38,198 bases of DNA, taken from Amanita rubescens. Lineage: Eukaryota; Basidiomycota; Agaricomycetes; Agaricales; Amanitaceae. This document shows, piece after piece, positions 1 through 11,104 of the stretch. The stretch spans positions 1 to 38,198 of the forward strand of contig WION01000513.1 in NCBI GenBank assembly GCA_015039365.1, given 5' to 3'. Position numbers and translations under genes: made by a program. How positions within the stretch are numbered: the stretch's first letter is position 1; every line of letters starts with the position of its first letter. A model generated the notes under the pieces. The model saw only the letters and a program-made list of their open reading frames with translations, was not told where the DNA came from and searched no databases.

Positions 1-583
1 TTCTGATTGCCAAGGATCATATCTTCCGCTGGCTTTGACCGCCTGGCTGAGTTCCACGACAGACATGCCGGACTTGTATTCCGATGGATCCAAAATACTA
101 TTGAACGGCCCCTTTCTGGGCCGTTTTGCCATGCGAAGTAGCCTATCCTTTTCCGCTGGTGTAAGTCTAGACTTGCGCTTTTCGCCACTTATTCTAGACG
201 CCACAGCTGGCACAGCTGAGCGTTGTGATAATATTTTCAGAGAGGTAAGCTGTATGCTCGACCGTCGAGGTAGTGTACTCCGTACTGTATAACCATTAAT
301 ATCTCGTCAGCAAAAGAAGGAACAACAAGCGTACTCCGGTCATCCCCCTTGACGTCAACTTGAAAAAGATCTATATCCTGAGTCTTTTGTAGCGTTGTCC
401 TAGAAGTATAGACTACTCATCAATGAGGAAATCCGATGTTAAAAAGGACTGGAATGCTCACCCGATCACCCTCTCTTCTGCTCTCATTCCTTCCAGTGCT
501 TCTTCTACATCTGTAATGTCGACGTTCTTCCTCCATGCCTTCTTCCCCTTCCTGCTTGTCTGTGCGTTCTTCTTCGCGGCCAT
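1..583 (-). CDS. NOP53: NOP53 ribosome biogenesis factor, 5' part (partial)
   Basis: NOP53 (human GLTSCR2) is a nucleolar 60S assembly factor that recruits the Mtr4-exosome to pre-60S particles (family knowledge). I read three exons on the minus strand: complement(462..583), complement(335..399) and complement(1..284), with GT-AG introns of about 50-62 nt and consistent phases. The start ATG (581-583) opens with the basic block RKGKKAWRKNVDITDVEEA, the NOP53 N-terminal signature. Exon 2 gives LFQVDVKGDDR and exon 3 gives SLKILSQRSAVPAV, then a basic run (AKRPRKGPFNSILDPSEY) and SGRYDPW, matching the family order. The gene runs off the left edge, so the C-terminal half is absent. It is divergent from the O-methyltransferase array, with about 860 bp between the two start codons. 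No lesion is visible. The family call is firm; exon borders were placed by eye. Confidence 0.85.
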
Positions 584-1441
584 TGGAGGGCGCCGTTATT
601 TTCTGCAAGAATTCTAGTCACGCGTCACATCACGCTCGCTCTATGGGCAATTGCTAGATGCTCTATCCATCCGCCAAATCCATCAGGATCCAAGCCATGC
701 ATCTTTTTAATTTGGCCGGCAACTCAACTTGGCCACGAAGTTTATTGAAACCCGTGCCAGCTTATCAGAGCCATGCTTCTAAAGTCTTCAGCTCACAGCC
801 TGAATGCCAGAGTGAGTGCATCAATGGGAACGTTTATTGAATATCACATGGCTCAGTGGACCCGCAGCTTTTCGTTTGTGTCTAGACTCATATTTATAGA
901 TTAAAGAGATTCCGTGCCAGGCAAACCTGAGGTGAACCCCCCTCTTTTTTTTCCATTCGGCACAGAAAGATGATTGGAACTGAACAGAGACACGAGAGCA
1001 GCAAGGAACAGCATAAATAAATGCTGGACCGTCGCACAGTTACTGAGCGACATTCACGCCGCACGCGTCTTCACAACCCGATAATGGATCATCAAGCGGA
1101 GAAGCGGACCGGATTTCGCACATCGAAGCCTTGGGCGCAATGATGCTGATGCCTGATGCAGATATCGTGCTTTACGGAGCCGTGTATATCGAAAAATGAA
1201 AATGATGGCTGGTTTCGCTTGTCGCGCCGCTACACTCAGTCGTCATATTTCGTTGAAGCCAATCACTTCTATCAATTAACGACCACATCATGACTGTGGC
1301 GCTGCCGCTGCCGCTGTTGTTCATATGCGTAGAACTGCGATATCAAGATCATGACTCCACAACTCCTTTGGGCGGGAGATTAGATCACCGCCCATTCAAA
1401 ACGTTTCATTCTCACCCTGGCTGCCTAAGTCTAATACCATC
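584..1441. promoter_or_regulatory. Divergent intergenic region between NOP53 and the O-methyltransferase array
   Basis: I see no convincing gene here. The short open frames have no family features. A TATAAATAAA-like stretch lies at about 1013-1022, although it is over 400 bp from the first O-methyltransferase start. A CCACAACTCCTTTGGG block at about 1357-1372 recurs upstream of copies 2 and 3 and is the best promoter candidate. Confidence 0.4.
1357..1372 (+). promoter_or_regulatory. Conserved upstream block of the O-methyltransferase copies
   Basis: CCACAACTCCTTTGGG lies about 70-85 bp upstream of copy 1. Close variants lie at about 3732-3747 (copy 2) and 8088-8101 (copy 3), each followed by an AGATCACC/AGATTACC-like stretch. 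Copies 2 and 3 also share most of the following 60 bp. It may be a promoter element or simply duplicated with the gene. Confidence 0.4.
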
Positions 1442-3366
1442 ATGAGCACGTTCCAGCAGGTTCGTCAACTACTCGATCTCATCACAAAATCCGTCGATAC
1501 TCTCGAGAAAGCATGCACTGGAAGCGGAATGGAGATTCCAAGCCTGGATGAGCCTTTCCACCCCGCTCAGATGGCATTCTGGGCCAATCCCGCAACAGCA
1601 GGAGCTATGGCTGTCATCGGTGCCGCTTCGACTCATCTTAGTGCCATCGCGACAGCGCCCCACGTCGTGATGCACCAATCCCTCGGTGGAGTAAGTCTCA
1701 TTAGCGTATCTATCAGAGAAATTGCTCAAAGAAATCAAGTTTTGGAAATCGGCCGCCATCCGCATGTGCCTAGAAGGGAGCGTAACGGAAATCCTCCGCG
1801 AGGCAGGTCCAGAAGTTAGTATTTGATGAGATCATTGGATTCCGCACTAAATCTATTTGACAGGGACTGCACGTCGACGATATCGCTGCTAAGAATGGTT
1901 TGGATGCCCAGCAGCTTGGTAGGAGTTATTTCCATCGCTACATAGTTTCACAACTGATACTTATCTCGCAGGGCGGTGCCTAAGGATAGCGGCTACACAT
2001 CATATTTATCGCGAGTTGAAGCCGGATGTTTTCACAAACAACCGAGTTTCATGCGTGCTCGATACCCTGAAACCAAGTGCCGAAATTATTGCAGAGTATG
2101 TTACCCTCTTGCGGTTCTAAGCAGATCGTTCTGAATCCCATGACACTTAAAGCCCACTTCACAAATACGACAACACATTCGGAATCTCTGCCATGTATGG
2201 CCATCTGTAGGTCGACTCGTTTAAGAAGTTACGTAACTGGCTCATTAGTTAATCTAAGCCTTGATGAACACTTTAAATCTGCTGCATATCTCTGGGAGAC
2301 CGCCACGGACCCCAAGACTGCCAAATCTGGTGAACCTACAGAAAGTTCATTCTCAAGGGCAGTCGGCAACGGAGAGGCGTTTTGGAATTGGGCTGGACGG
2401 CCAGAAAACGCTTTCAACCAACGTAGGTTTGACATTGGTATGCGGGGCACTCAAGCACTCATTACCGCCGCATCAATCACGACTGGTAACATTTATAATC
2501 ATTTCGTACATGCAATGCAAAGGCTTACAGGAAACAGGGTACGATTGGAAATCGCTTCCCGCCAACACGTTGGTAGTCGATGTCGGTGGTGGCGTCGGAA
2601 CCGCATCTCTGTCCCTCGCCAAAGAGTTCCCTCAGCTAAAGTTTGTCATTCAAGATCGCCAGCCCGTTGTTGAAGCTGGTGTTGAGGTGCGTTTATCATC
2701 TCAAATAGATCAGGATGACTTAACTTGTCATAGGTTTGGAAGAAAGAGTTGCCTGATGCACTGTCGTCCGGTCGGGTTCAGTTCCAAGGTAACGTCGTGC
2801 AATATTATGTTGTTATCATCTAACGCGAAAACACAGCGCACGATTTCCTTGCCCCCCAACCACGGACGGATGCCTCAATCTTTTTCGTAAAGAACGTGTT
2901 GCACGACTGGTCGAACCAATACAGCTCGAAGATTCTGAAGCAACTGAGGGATGCGGCCACTCCTAGCACGAAACTTGTTGTTCTTGAAGCCATCTTGCCC
3001 TACGCGTGTCACGAAACAGAAGATAGCGTTGATGGTATTAGTGGCGCCGTGCCTGTAAAAGCGCCAAGCCCTCTACTTGCCAATTGGGGTGCTCTGAACT
3101 ATATTTCCTACACTCTCGATGCCGGCTGTACGTTCTTTTCCAATGACCCTCTAAGAGTGTCAATAATAACAATATCATCGTGATAGATGCTGATCATGTA
3201 CAATGGACAAGAGCGGACGATCCGACAATTCGATCAGCTTTTCAAGAGTGCTGGATGGAAGATCACGGCGGTGCATCGGCAACCTGCCGTCGATGTTTCG
3301 CTTCTCTCGTCCATTGAAGCTGTTCCCTATTTGATTGGAGCGTTAGCAAAAGATGAAATCAAATGA
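1442..3366 (+). pseudogene. COMT-type O-methyltransferase copy 1, frameshift before last exon
   Basis: SAM-dependent O-methyltransferase of the plant-COMT-like class common in mushrooms; the substrate is unknown. Ten exons can be traced: 1442-1690, 1740-1814, 1864-1918, 1972-about 2095, a short exon near 2150-2210, 2259-2485, 2538-2686, 2734-2788, 2837-about 3130 and 3187-3366. The SAM-binding motif VVDVGGGVG is in exon 7 and the catalytic-His motif LHDWS is in exon 9. The lesion is at the end of exon 9: relative to copies 2 and 3 there is one extra base before the GTACG donor. No alternative acceptor restores the frame of the last exon (MLIMYNGQERT). A second 1-base insertion removes the usual stop, so that frame would read on to 3366. 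The rest is open. It could still be functional if splicing there is non-canonical. Confidence 0.75.
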
Positions 3367-3816
3367 ATGCGCATGTTCTTATTATTCTGTACCAATACTA
3401 TTCGTTTACCGTGAAGGCAATGACGAGCTCGGACTGAAGATTTGGCACCAAATAGTTCTTGGCAAGTGACGCGCTCAAACCTTATAGTTATTTTCGGACT
3501 GGCGGTCAGAAGTGTGAATACCGCAGGGGATATACTTGGAGATATCAGAGAATACATTTCTACTACAAGATGCGACTGCCCAGGCCCTGCGCATGTGAAC
3601 TAAGTAAGCCACATACATCGATTAGAAGACCGGACGCAAATGATGTAGTCTCAATCTAGGGCATTGTTTTCTCACAAGAATCGACTTAATATCAGCACGA
3701 AATCCTTGGCGACATCGGGATTGTGACAATCCCACAACTCCTTGGGGCTAAAGTAGATCACTTATTAAAGGTCCAGCGCTCGCCTTCGATGTCCAAGATT
3801 TGTGCCATTGACGAAC

Positions 3817-5706
3817 ATGTTCCAGCAGATACGCCAGTTACTTGATCTCATCACAACATCCGTCGATACCCTCGAGCAAGCATGCATCGAGGACTAAGAT
3901 GGAGGATTCCAAGCCTCGATGAGCCCTTTGACCCCGCTCACAGAGCGTTTTGGGTTAATCCAGTCACAGCGGAGGCCGCGGCTGTCACCATCGCCGCTGC
4001 ATCACATCTAGGAGCTATCCTATCGCCACCTCATGCCATTCTTAACCACGCAGTTGGTGGAGTAAGTCCCATTGGCTAGTACGCATCGTTGAAATTACTG
4101 ACCAGTAGTCAAGCATTGGAGATCAGCTGCCATCCGCATGTGCCTAGAGGGGAGCGTAACAGAGATCCTGCGCGAGGCAGGTCCGGAAGTTGGTATTCGA
4201 CGATACTGTCATTGTACCACTCGCTTTATTCTGTCATATAGGGATTGCACGTCGACGATGTCGCTGCTAAGAATGGATTGGATGCACAGAAGCTTGGTAG
4301 GTGATCGTTCTCTGCCAGTACGCAACTGTCTAAGTAGGATATCTCCGTCAGCACGGTGCCTGAGAATGATGGCCTACAGCACCATATTATATCGCGAAGT
4401 GAAGCCAGACGTCTTCACGAACAACCGAGTTTCCAGCCTCCTCGACACTCTGAAACCGAGCGCCGAAATTATTGCGGAGTATGTATCATGGTCAATTCGA
4501 ACAAGTTGTTCTGATACCGCTTAAAGTCCATATCACAAACACGACAATACACTTGGACTCCCTGCCTTGACAGCCCATCGGTAGGTTCACGTTTCCGGAA
4601 GTTGGCTTGAATAGCTTATTGTCTAACCTAAGACTCGACGATGCCTTTAAAGCTTCTGCATATCTCTGGGAGACAGCTGGAGACCCAAAGACCGCCAAAT
4701 CTGGTGAAGCTACAGAATGTGGATTCTCTACTGCAGTCGGCAATGGGAGGACATATTGGGATTATATTGGACAACCTGAGAATGCTTACAAACAGCGCAG
4801 GTTCGACATTGGTATGCGGGGCACTCAAATGTTCGCTAGCCCCTTGTCGTTCATAGCCGGTGACTTTTCTTCGTAATGGGTTTGTACATGCAAGGGCTTA
4901 CAGCAAAATAGGGTACGACTGGAAATCGCTCCCCGCCCATGCGCTGGTAGTCGATGTCGGTGGTGGCGTTGGAGCCGCATCTCTGTCCCTCGCCAAGGAG
5001 TTCCCTCATTTGAAGTTCGTCATTCAAGATCGCCAGCCTGTTGTCGATGCTGGTGTTGAGGTGTGTTGTTTTACCATCTCAAATGGCCCATCGGTGACTC
5101 ACCTCTTATAGTTTTGGAAAAAAGAATTGCCTGATGCACTGTCGTCTGGTCGAGTCCAGCTCCAAGGTAATTATCGTGTGGTAATCATGTTTATTATCAT
5201 CTAATGCGAGGCATAGTGCACGATTTCTTTGCTCCTCAGCCTCAGAACTGCGCTTCTATATTTTTCGTAAAGAGTGTGCTGCATGACTGGTCGGACAAAT
5301 ATGCCTTGAAGATTCTGAAACACCTGAGAGACGCAGCCACTCCCAGTACAAAACTTTTGGTCGTTGATATTATCTTGCCCTATGCATGCCATGAAACGGA
5401 AGAAGACACTGGTGGCGTTAGCGGCGCTGTGTCTGTCAAAGCACCAAACCCTCTACTTGCCAATTGGGGCACCGTGAACGATTTTGCCTATACTCTTGAC
5501 ATCTGCGTACGTCTTTTCCCGGCGTCCCCCTGAGCGGGCTAATCAGGATATCAACACCATAGATGCTGACTATGGTAAACGGACAAGAACGGACGATCAA
5601 ACAATTCGATCAGCTTTGCAAGAGCACTGGATGGAAGATCACGGCAGTGCGCCGGCAACCTGGCGTCGTCGCTCTTCACTCTGCCATCGAAGCCGTTCCT
5701 ATTTGA
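3817..5706 (+). pseudogene. COMT-type O-methyltransferase copy 2, stop in exon 1
   Basis: Same ten-exon plan as copy 3 and the closest relative of it, with introns and upstream sequence also alike. Traced exons include 3817-4061, 4114-4188, 4242-4296 and 4352-4478, then the SAM-domain exons, with the last exon ending at TGA 5704-5706. Relative to copies 1 and 3, exon 1 has a 2-base gain near 3887-3897. This makes an in-frame TAA at 3895-3897, after the reading MFQQIRQLLDLI...QACIED. The downstream frame (PSLDEPFDPAHRAFW) is open but displaced. VVDVGGGVG and LHDWSDKY are kept, and the C-terminal exon matches copy 3 closely. A shorter protein from an internal start would lack the N-terminal dimerisation region. 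I call it a recent pseudogene. Confidence 0.75.
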
Positions 5707-8173
5707 TTACGAGCATTAGCGAAGGATGAAATCGAATGAAAGGCCATTTTCTTAACCTTCTGTACCAATAATGTGTATTTACCATGAGCGCAATGACAAG
5801 GTCAGGTTGAATGACTTGACAAAAATGGGTCTGACGAGCAATAGGCTTTAAACTTAACTTTGCCCAGACCAAAGCAGAACAGGCGCTATTCACCGCGACC
5901 GATCAACACAGGCAACATGGTGAGTATAAGAAATCCGTGAAAAGCTCCGGCCATAACAGCGTCATTGAGTTCGGTGGTAATCTTTATTTTGCAGAAGGTG
6001 GGAGAGGTTCCGCCAAGCGTGACGCGACCGTCGCAATATGATTAGCTTAGACAGATGGACGAGTCACGATCAGACACGGCGCAAATGTCAGAGCATTCGT
6101 AGGATGGGTTAACAGTTTAGATTAGCATAAGAAAGTAGCGTGTCGGAAGCGTGGAAAAATACGCCGTATAGGAGGCGTTTTGACCTGTCAAGTACTTGTG
6201 ACTTGATTGATGAGCGCGTTCGCATTTCGTGTTTCTCCCCTTACGCCTGGTGCCAATCGTGCCATATGGTGTCCCAAGCCCAGGAATGGACAAGAACGAA
6301 AAGAGCCTCAGTATCGGAGAAGCACGTGAGATGGATGGCGCACGCCGGGGCGAGTGAAGAAACAGCGGGAAGCGCAGGCTGCGGACTCTCAGACGCCTGA
6401 CTTGGCTGACATGATCTTGGCGTTATGGAGGCACAATGCGAGGAAGGGTCAGCGTCAAGCACGTGCAATGAAGGCAGAAAAGACCCGGGAGAAAGTTCGA
6501 ACATGGCTTGATTCTACAAAAATTAATTTACAACATCAGCACAATTGTACAGTATAAGTTTCGGTTAGCATCAAGTCATTTCTTATTTTGCCAAGCTCAG
6601 AGCGTAGCAGAAGACTTGAATAACGTCACCTGAACGTCGACATTCGAGCGCAAACTATCAATATCAACCAATGGAACGAGGTTGATGATGGGGACTTGGA
6701 GAACGGGGAGGGCGACGGTGAAGTGGCGCGTTGCGACGCAAGACTGGATGCGTGAGGACAATGAGGAGAAGAAAGGCCAAGAAGAGCTTACGAGTACGAA
6801 TAGAGGGTGCAAAGTGGTTAGGTACGTTACCTCGTTACTAGGTGGTACAAAGGCTCGATGGCCCACGCGTCCTATATATATGCGTAAGATGGATAAGCCG
6901 ACTTGAAACTTTTGAAAACTTTGAAAGAGACACTAACGTTATTCCCCTTTGAAGCGTACCGCACAATTCCTTTTGCCAATAACGTCACTATTCAAAGAAC
7001 GCGGATTATATTGGATAGTTGGAGGAGGGAGGAGAAAGAACGGGAACCGCTCGCCTCGATTAGGGGCCATCTTCACCTGTTCCGGATTAAAATACCGACA
7101 AAAATCCAAGATGTATGCGGGACGTGGAGGAGCCGCATCGTTTATTGCCAATCTCGCCGATCTGTCAAACTCGTCAGCGCTACAAAAAAAACATAGGAAC
7201 CCGGCCACCCACAAAATCCACAACACGCCCAACCAACGCCCCAAGAGGTCTACCCGGGTAAAATCCCCGCCACAATCGCGTCCCTGCTCTCTTTCGGCAA
7301 CCCGTTTCTCAAAGTGTGAGACAAAGGTTGGATGCTCTGTCTCGCATGGATGGCGTTTGCGTTAGGGGACAGAATCGCATCCAATGTGGGAGGGTAGTTC
7401 CCCGACCAAGTTGGGATAGAGGCGAGGGTGGATAGTGTTATCGTAGATGAGGCGACGATTGAGGTAGATTTGGGGAAGGGAGCAAGGGTTTCTGAGGCGG
7501 AAGGTCCTGGAAGTGGCGTAGATCATGCTGTTGCTGGGTGTTGGAGTCAGTGGAACGGCGGACGCCATCGTCCCCTCTCATAGCTAGCACGCGCATAATG
7601 AGAAGTTTTTCAATGTTGGTTTTGGAGAGGACCGAAGAAATGGTACGTGAAGCCACCTATGAGGAGCTAATAGTGGATGAAAAGTTGGTCGAAAGGACAT
7701 GGGTGTGGGGAGAAGAGTAGGAGACAAAAGAACGAGCTTGCCAGTGGTAGCGTCGGGATTGGACAATCTGTCCCCCCCCCCTCTTTCGGATCGCGTATGA
7801 CGCACAAAACGACCAACACGAACAACAAGGTAATAAAAAGAAGTAAGGAATAGGTCCAAACCGGAGGTTTGTCACTATGATCTTTGTTGTGTGCCACACG
7901 CTTGGCGCATCAACGGCATTGGCGGGGTTATCCTCCGTCCTTGATAACTCCATACCTCAACAATCTCCATTATATAATAACGACTATCCCTGGTAGGGGC
8001 GAGACGATTGGGTGCCCTAATATGGGAAAGCAGCGCGCTCGAAACTGGCACATGTTCCAGCAATTACTAAGTAAGTCGACATTCGGTACAACTCCTTGGG
8101 GCAAGAGTAGATTACCGCTTATCAAAGGTCCAGCGCTCGACCTCGATACCCAGGATTTGTGCCATTGTCCAAC
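5707..8173. other. Spacer between O-methyltransferase copies 2 and 3
   Basis: This 2.5-kb stretch holds no gene I can name. A lysine/arginine-rich open stretch at 6354-6557 (plus) ending in RTWLDSTKINL looks coding-like but has no partner exons. On the minus strand 6940-7950 contains several adjacent open frames with possible splice sites, including a predicted membrane anchor (7667-7897, VWTYSLLLFITLLFVLVVLC). They cannot be joined confidently and may be a decayed gene. A C9 run lies near 7773-7781. The last 90 bp is the conserved upstream region of copy 3. Confidence 0.35.
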
Positions 8174-10067
8174 ATGTTCCAGGAGATACGCCAGTTACTC
8201 GATCTCATCACAAAATCTGTGGATACCCTCGAGCAAGCATGCATCGAAACCAAGATGGAGGTTCCAAGCCTCAATGAACCCTTTGACCCCGCTCACAGAG
8301 CGTTCTGGGTTAATCCAGTCACAGCAGAGGCCGCGGCTGTCGCCACCGCCGCTGCATCACATCTAGGAACTGTCCTATCACCACCCCATGTCGTTCTTAA
8401 CCACGCCGTTGGTGGAGTAAGTCCCATTGCTTACGCATCGTTGAAAATACTGACCAGTAGTCAAGCATTGGAGATCAGCTGCCATCCGCATGTGCCTAGA
8501 GGGGAGTGTAACAGAGATCCTGCGTGAGGCAGGTCCGGAAGTTGGTATTCGACGATGCTATCATTGCATCCCTTGCTTTACCTGTCATACAGGGATTGCA
8601 CGTCGACGATATCGCTGCCAAGAATGGATTGGGTTCACAGAAGCTTGGTAGGCGATAGTTATCCCTGTACGCAGTTGTTTTCTAAGCAGGATATCTCCGT
8701 CAGCACGGTGCCTGAGAATAATGGCCACACAGCATATTTATCGCGAGGTGAAACCAGACTTCTTCACGAACAATCGAGTTTCCAGCTTGCTCGATACTCT
8801 GAAGCCGAGCGCCGAAATTATTGCAGAGTATGTATCGTGGTCATTGGTCAATGCGAACAGGTTTTTCTGATACCGCCTAAAGCCCATATCACAAATATGA
8901 CGGTACATTTGGACTCCCTGCCATGCTAGGTCATTGGTATATTGATGCTTTCGGAAGTTGACGTGAACAGCTTATCGTTTAACTTAAGGCTCGACGAGGC
9001 CTTTAAAGCTTCTGCATATCTCTGGGAGATCACTAGCAACCCAAAGACCGCCAAATCTGGTGAAGCTACAGAAACTGCATTCTCTATTGCAGTCGGCAAT
9101 GGAGGGACATATTGGGATTATATTGGACAACCTGAGAATACTTATAACCAGCGCAGATTCGACATTGGTATGCGGGGCTCTCAAATATTCAGAAGCCCCA
9201 CGTCGTTCATAGCCGGTGACTTTTCTTCGTAATGGGTTTGTACCTGCAATGGCTTACAGCAAAATAGGGTACGACTGGAAATCGCTTCCTGCCAATGCCG
9301 TGGTAGTCGATGTCGGTGGTGGCGTCGGAGCCGCATCTCTATCCCTCGCTAAGGAGTTCCCTCATCTGAAGTTTGTCATTCAAGATCGCCAGCCTGTTGT
9401 CGATGCTGGTGTTGGGGTGTGTTGTTTATTTACGATCTCAAATGGGCCACCGGTGACTCACCTCTTATAGTTTTGGAAAAAAGAATTGCCTGATGCACTG
9501 TCGTCTGGTCGAGTCCAGCTCCAAGGTAAATATCGTGTGGTAATCATGTTTATTATCATCTAATGCGAGGCATAGTGCACGATTTCTTTGCTCCCCAACC
9601 TCAGAACGATGCTTCTATATTTTTCGTGAAGAGCGTGATGCACGACTGGTCGGATGAATATTGCTTGAAGATTCTGAAACATCTGAGGGACGCGGCCACT
9701 CCCAGTACGAAACTCATCATTATCGATGTTATCTTGCCCTATGCATGCCACGAAACGGAAGAAAACGCCGATGGCATTGCCGGCGCTGTGTCTGTCAAAG
9801 CACCAAACCCTCTACTTGCCAATTGGGGCACCGTGAACGATTTTACCTATTGTATTGACTTATGTGTATGTCTTTTCCGAATCCCAGCGCCTGAGCGGGC
9901 TAATCAGGATATCAACATCACAGATGCTGACTCTGTTAAACGGACAAGAACGGACGATCAAACAAATCGATCAGCTTTGCAAGAGTGCCGGATGGAAGAT
10001 TACGGCAGTGCGTCGGCAACATGGCGCCGTCGTTCTTCACTCTGCCATCGAAGCCGTTCCTATTTGA
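8174..10067 (+). CDS. COMT-type O-methyltransferase copy 3, the only intact copy (471 aa)
   Basis: Transfers methyl from S-adenosylmethionine to a hydroxyl of an unknown small molecule. Exons: 8174-8416, 8466-8540, 8593-8647, 8704-8827, 8883-8936, 8989-9215, 9268-9416, 9471-9525, 9576-9865 and 9924-10067. They total 1416 nt (471 codons plus stop) with no frame break, and all introns are GT-AG. The N-terminal helical region starts MFQEIRQLLDLITKS. The Rossmann SAM motif VVDVGGGVGAASLSLAKEF is near residue 275, the acidic adenosine-binding stretch VIQDRQPVV follows, and the catalytic-base motif MHDWSDEY is in exon 9. The conserved C-terminal exon reads MLTLLNGQERT...SAGWKI and ends at EAVPI. 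About 470 aa is ordinary for fungal members. It is flanked by broken paralogues on both sides, so this copy probably carries the activity of the array. Confidence 0.9.
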
Positions 10068-10182
10068 TTACGAGCGTTAGCGAAGAATGAATGGCCATTT
10101 TCTTAACTTCCTGCCATACCAATAATGTGTATTTACCGTGAACGCAATGACAAGGTCAGTTGGATGACTTGGTGACGAGTAC

Positions 10183-10775
10183 ACTAGGGCAGTCGGCAAT
10201 GGAAGGGGTTCTGGGATTTTTTGTTGAACAGCCCGAGAAATTCGTCCGGTCGCGTTCAGTTCCAAGGTAAATATCTTGCGTGCAAAATTATGTTGATTAT
10301 AATCTATTAACGAGAACGCATAGTGCACAATTTCTTTGCTGCTCAACCACAGGCGGGTGCTTCTATTTTTTTCCTGGGTGCGGCATGATTGGTCGGACAA
10401 ATATACCTCAAAGATCCCGAAACAACATGTGGTTGTCGAGGCATACATACATGCCATCAAGCGGAGCATAACTTAGTTGTTGATGGCACAGTGACCGACG
10501 CGGCGGTGCCTATCAACTAGCGCTGCGAGCAATGTCACTTATACCGTCGACATGTTCGTGCGTTTATCCTTCTGTCCCTCTGAGGGAATCATTAGTGCTA
10601 CTACAACGAGGTGCTGACTCTTTTGAACGGACAAAAACGGACGACTCGGCGATTTGATCACTGTTTCTCAACAATGCTGATCGGAAGATCACGGCATTGC
10701 GTTGGCAACGCGGCGTTAACGTTGCCCAATGCCCTTCCGTCATACGCTGCGCCAATTTGATCGGAGCATTACATT
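10183..10775 (+). pseudogene. Decayed 3' relic of a fifth O-methyltransferase copy
   Basis: Pieces align in order with the other copies. GCAGTCGGCAATGGA and the CAGCCCGAGAA stretch match exon 6. TCGCGTTCAGTTCCAAGGTAA matches the exon 8 donor. TAGTGCACAATTTCTTTGCT matches the exon 9 start, and GATTGGTCGGACAAATATA its catalytic region. CTCTTTTGAACGGACAAAAA matches the last exon near 10618. The SAM-binding exon is missing, and stops and deletions are frequent. It starts about 115 bp after the stop of copy 3, so it belongs to the same tandem array. It cannot encode an enzyme. Confidence 0.75.
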
Positions 10776-11104
10776 ACTGTAATGAAGGATGGACGGGCAT
10801 TTTTTATTATTGAAGTACATATCATGTAGCATACATTCTTACTTTAAGGTGCCCACATAGCGAAGGACGCGCGAACCTGGGACTTTTTATCACCATTTTC
10901 TCCCATGTATTCAAATTAATTATTAATACTAATAGCACAAGACGGTTGTTCAACTTGTCGGACTCTTTTCATGGTCAACGTCAACGTCAACGGTACCCAC
11001 CCATGATAAATTGGAGATGACGACGTCCCAAGGTTTCACGTCATTTGCATTTGAATATAAATGACCACTTTCTTGCCACTCGTAAGTTACACAACACTGA
11101 TAAA
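10776..11104. promoter_or_regulatory. Upstream region of O-methyltransferase copy 4
   Basis: No gene is seen. A GTCAACGTCAACGTCAACG triplicate hexamer lies at about 10975-10991. A TATAAAT box at about 11055-11061 lies roughly 45 bp before the ATG at 11105 and is the best TATA candidate in the array. Confidence 0.35.

Noticed and set aside
423..617. Plus-strand frame with a hydrophobic stretch (STFFLHAFFPFLLVCAFFFAA)
   Set aside because: It is the antisense shadow of NOP53 exon 1, whose minus-strand reading matches a known family.
6241..6504. Minus-strand 87-codon frame
   Set aside because: No domain, no partner exons, and it overlaps a plus-strand coding-like stretch of equal quality. Neither could be supported as a gene.
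6940..7950. A possible minus-strand membrane protein in the spacer
   Set aside because: Open frames and splice-like sites are present, but no combination gave a continuous model and no family was recognised. It is mentioned only within the spacer entry.
8049..8070. Second ACATGTTCCAGCAATTACT-like start upstream of copy 3
   Set aside because: It resembles the first bases of exon 1 but is followed by no exon sequence. It may be a tiny duplication or chance.
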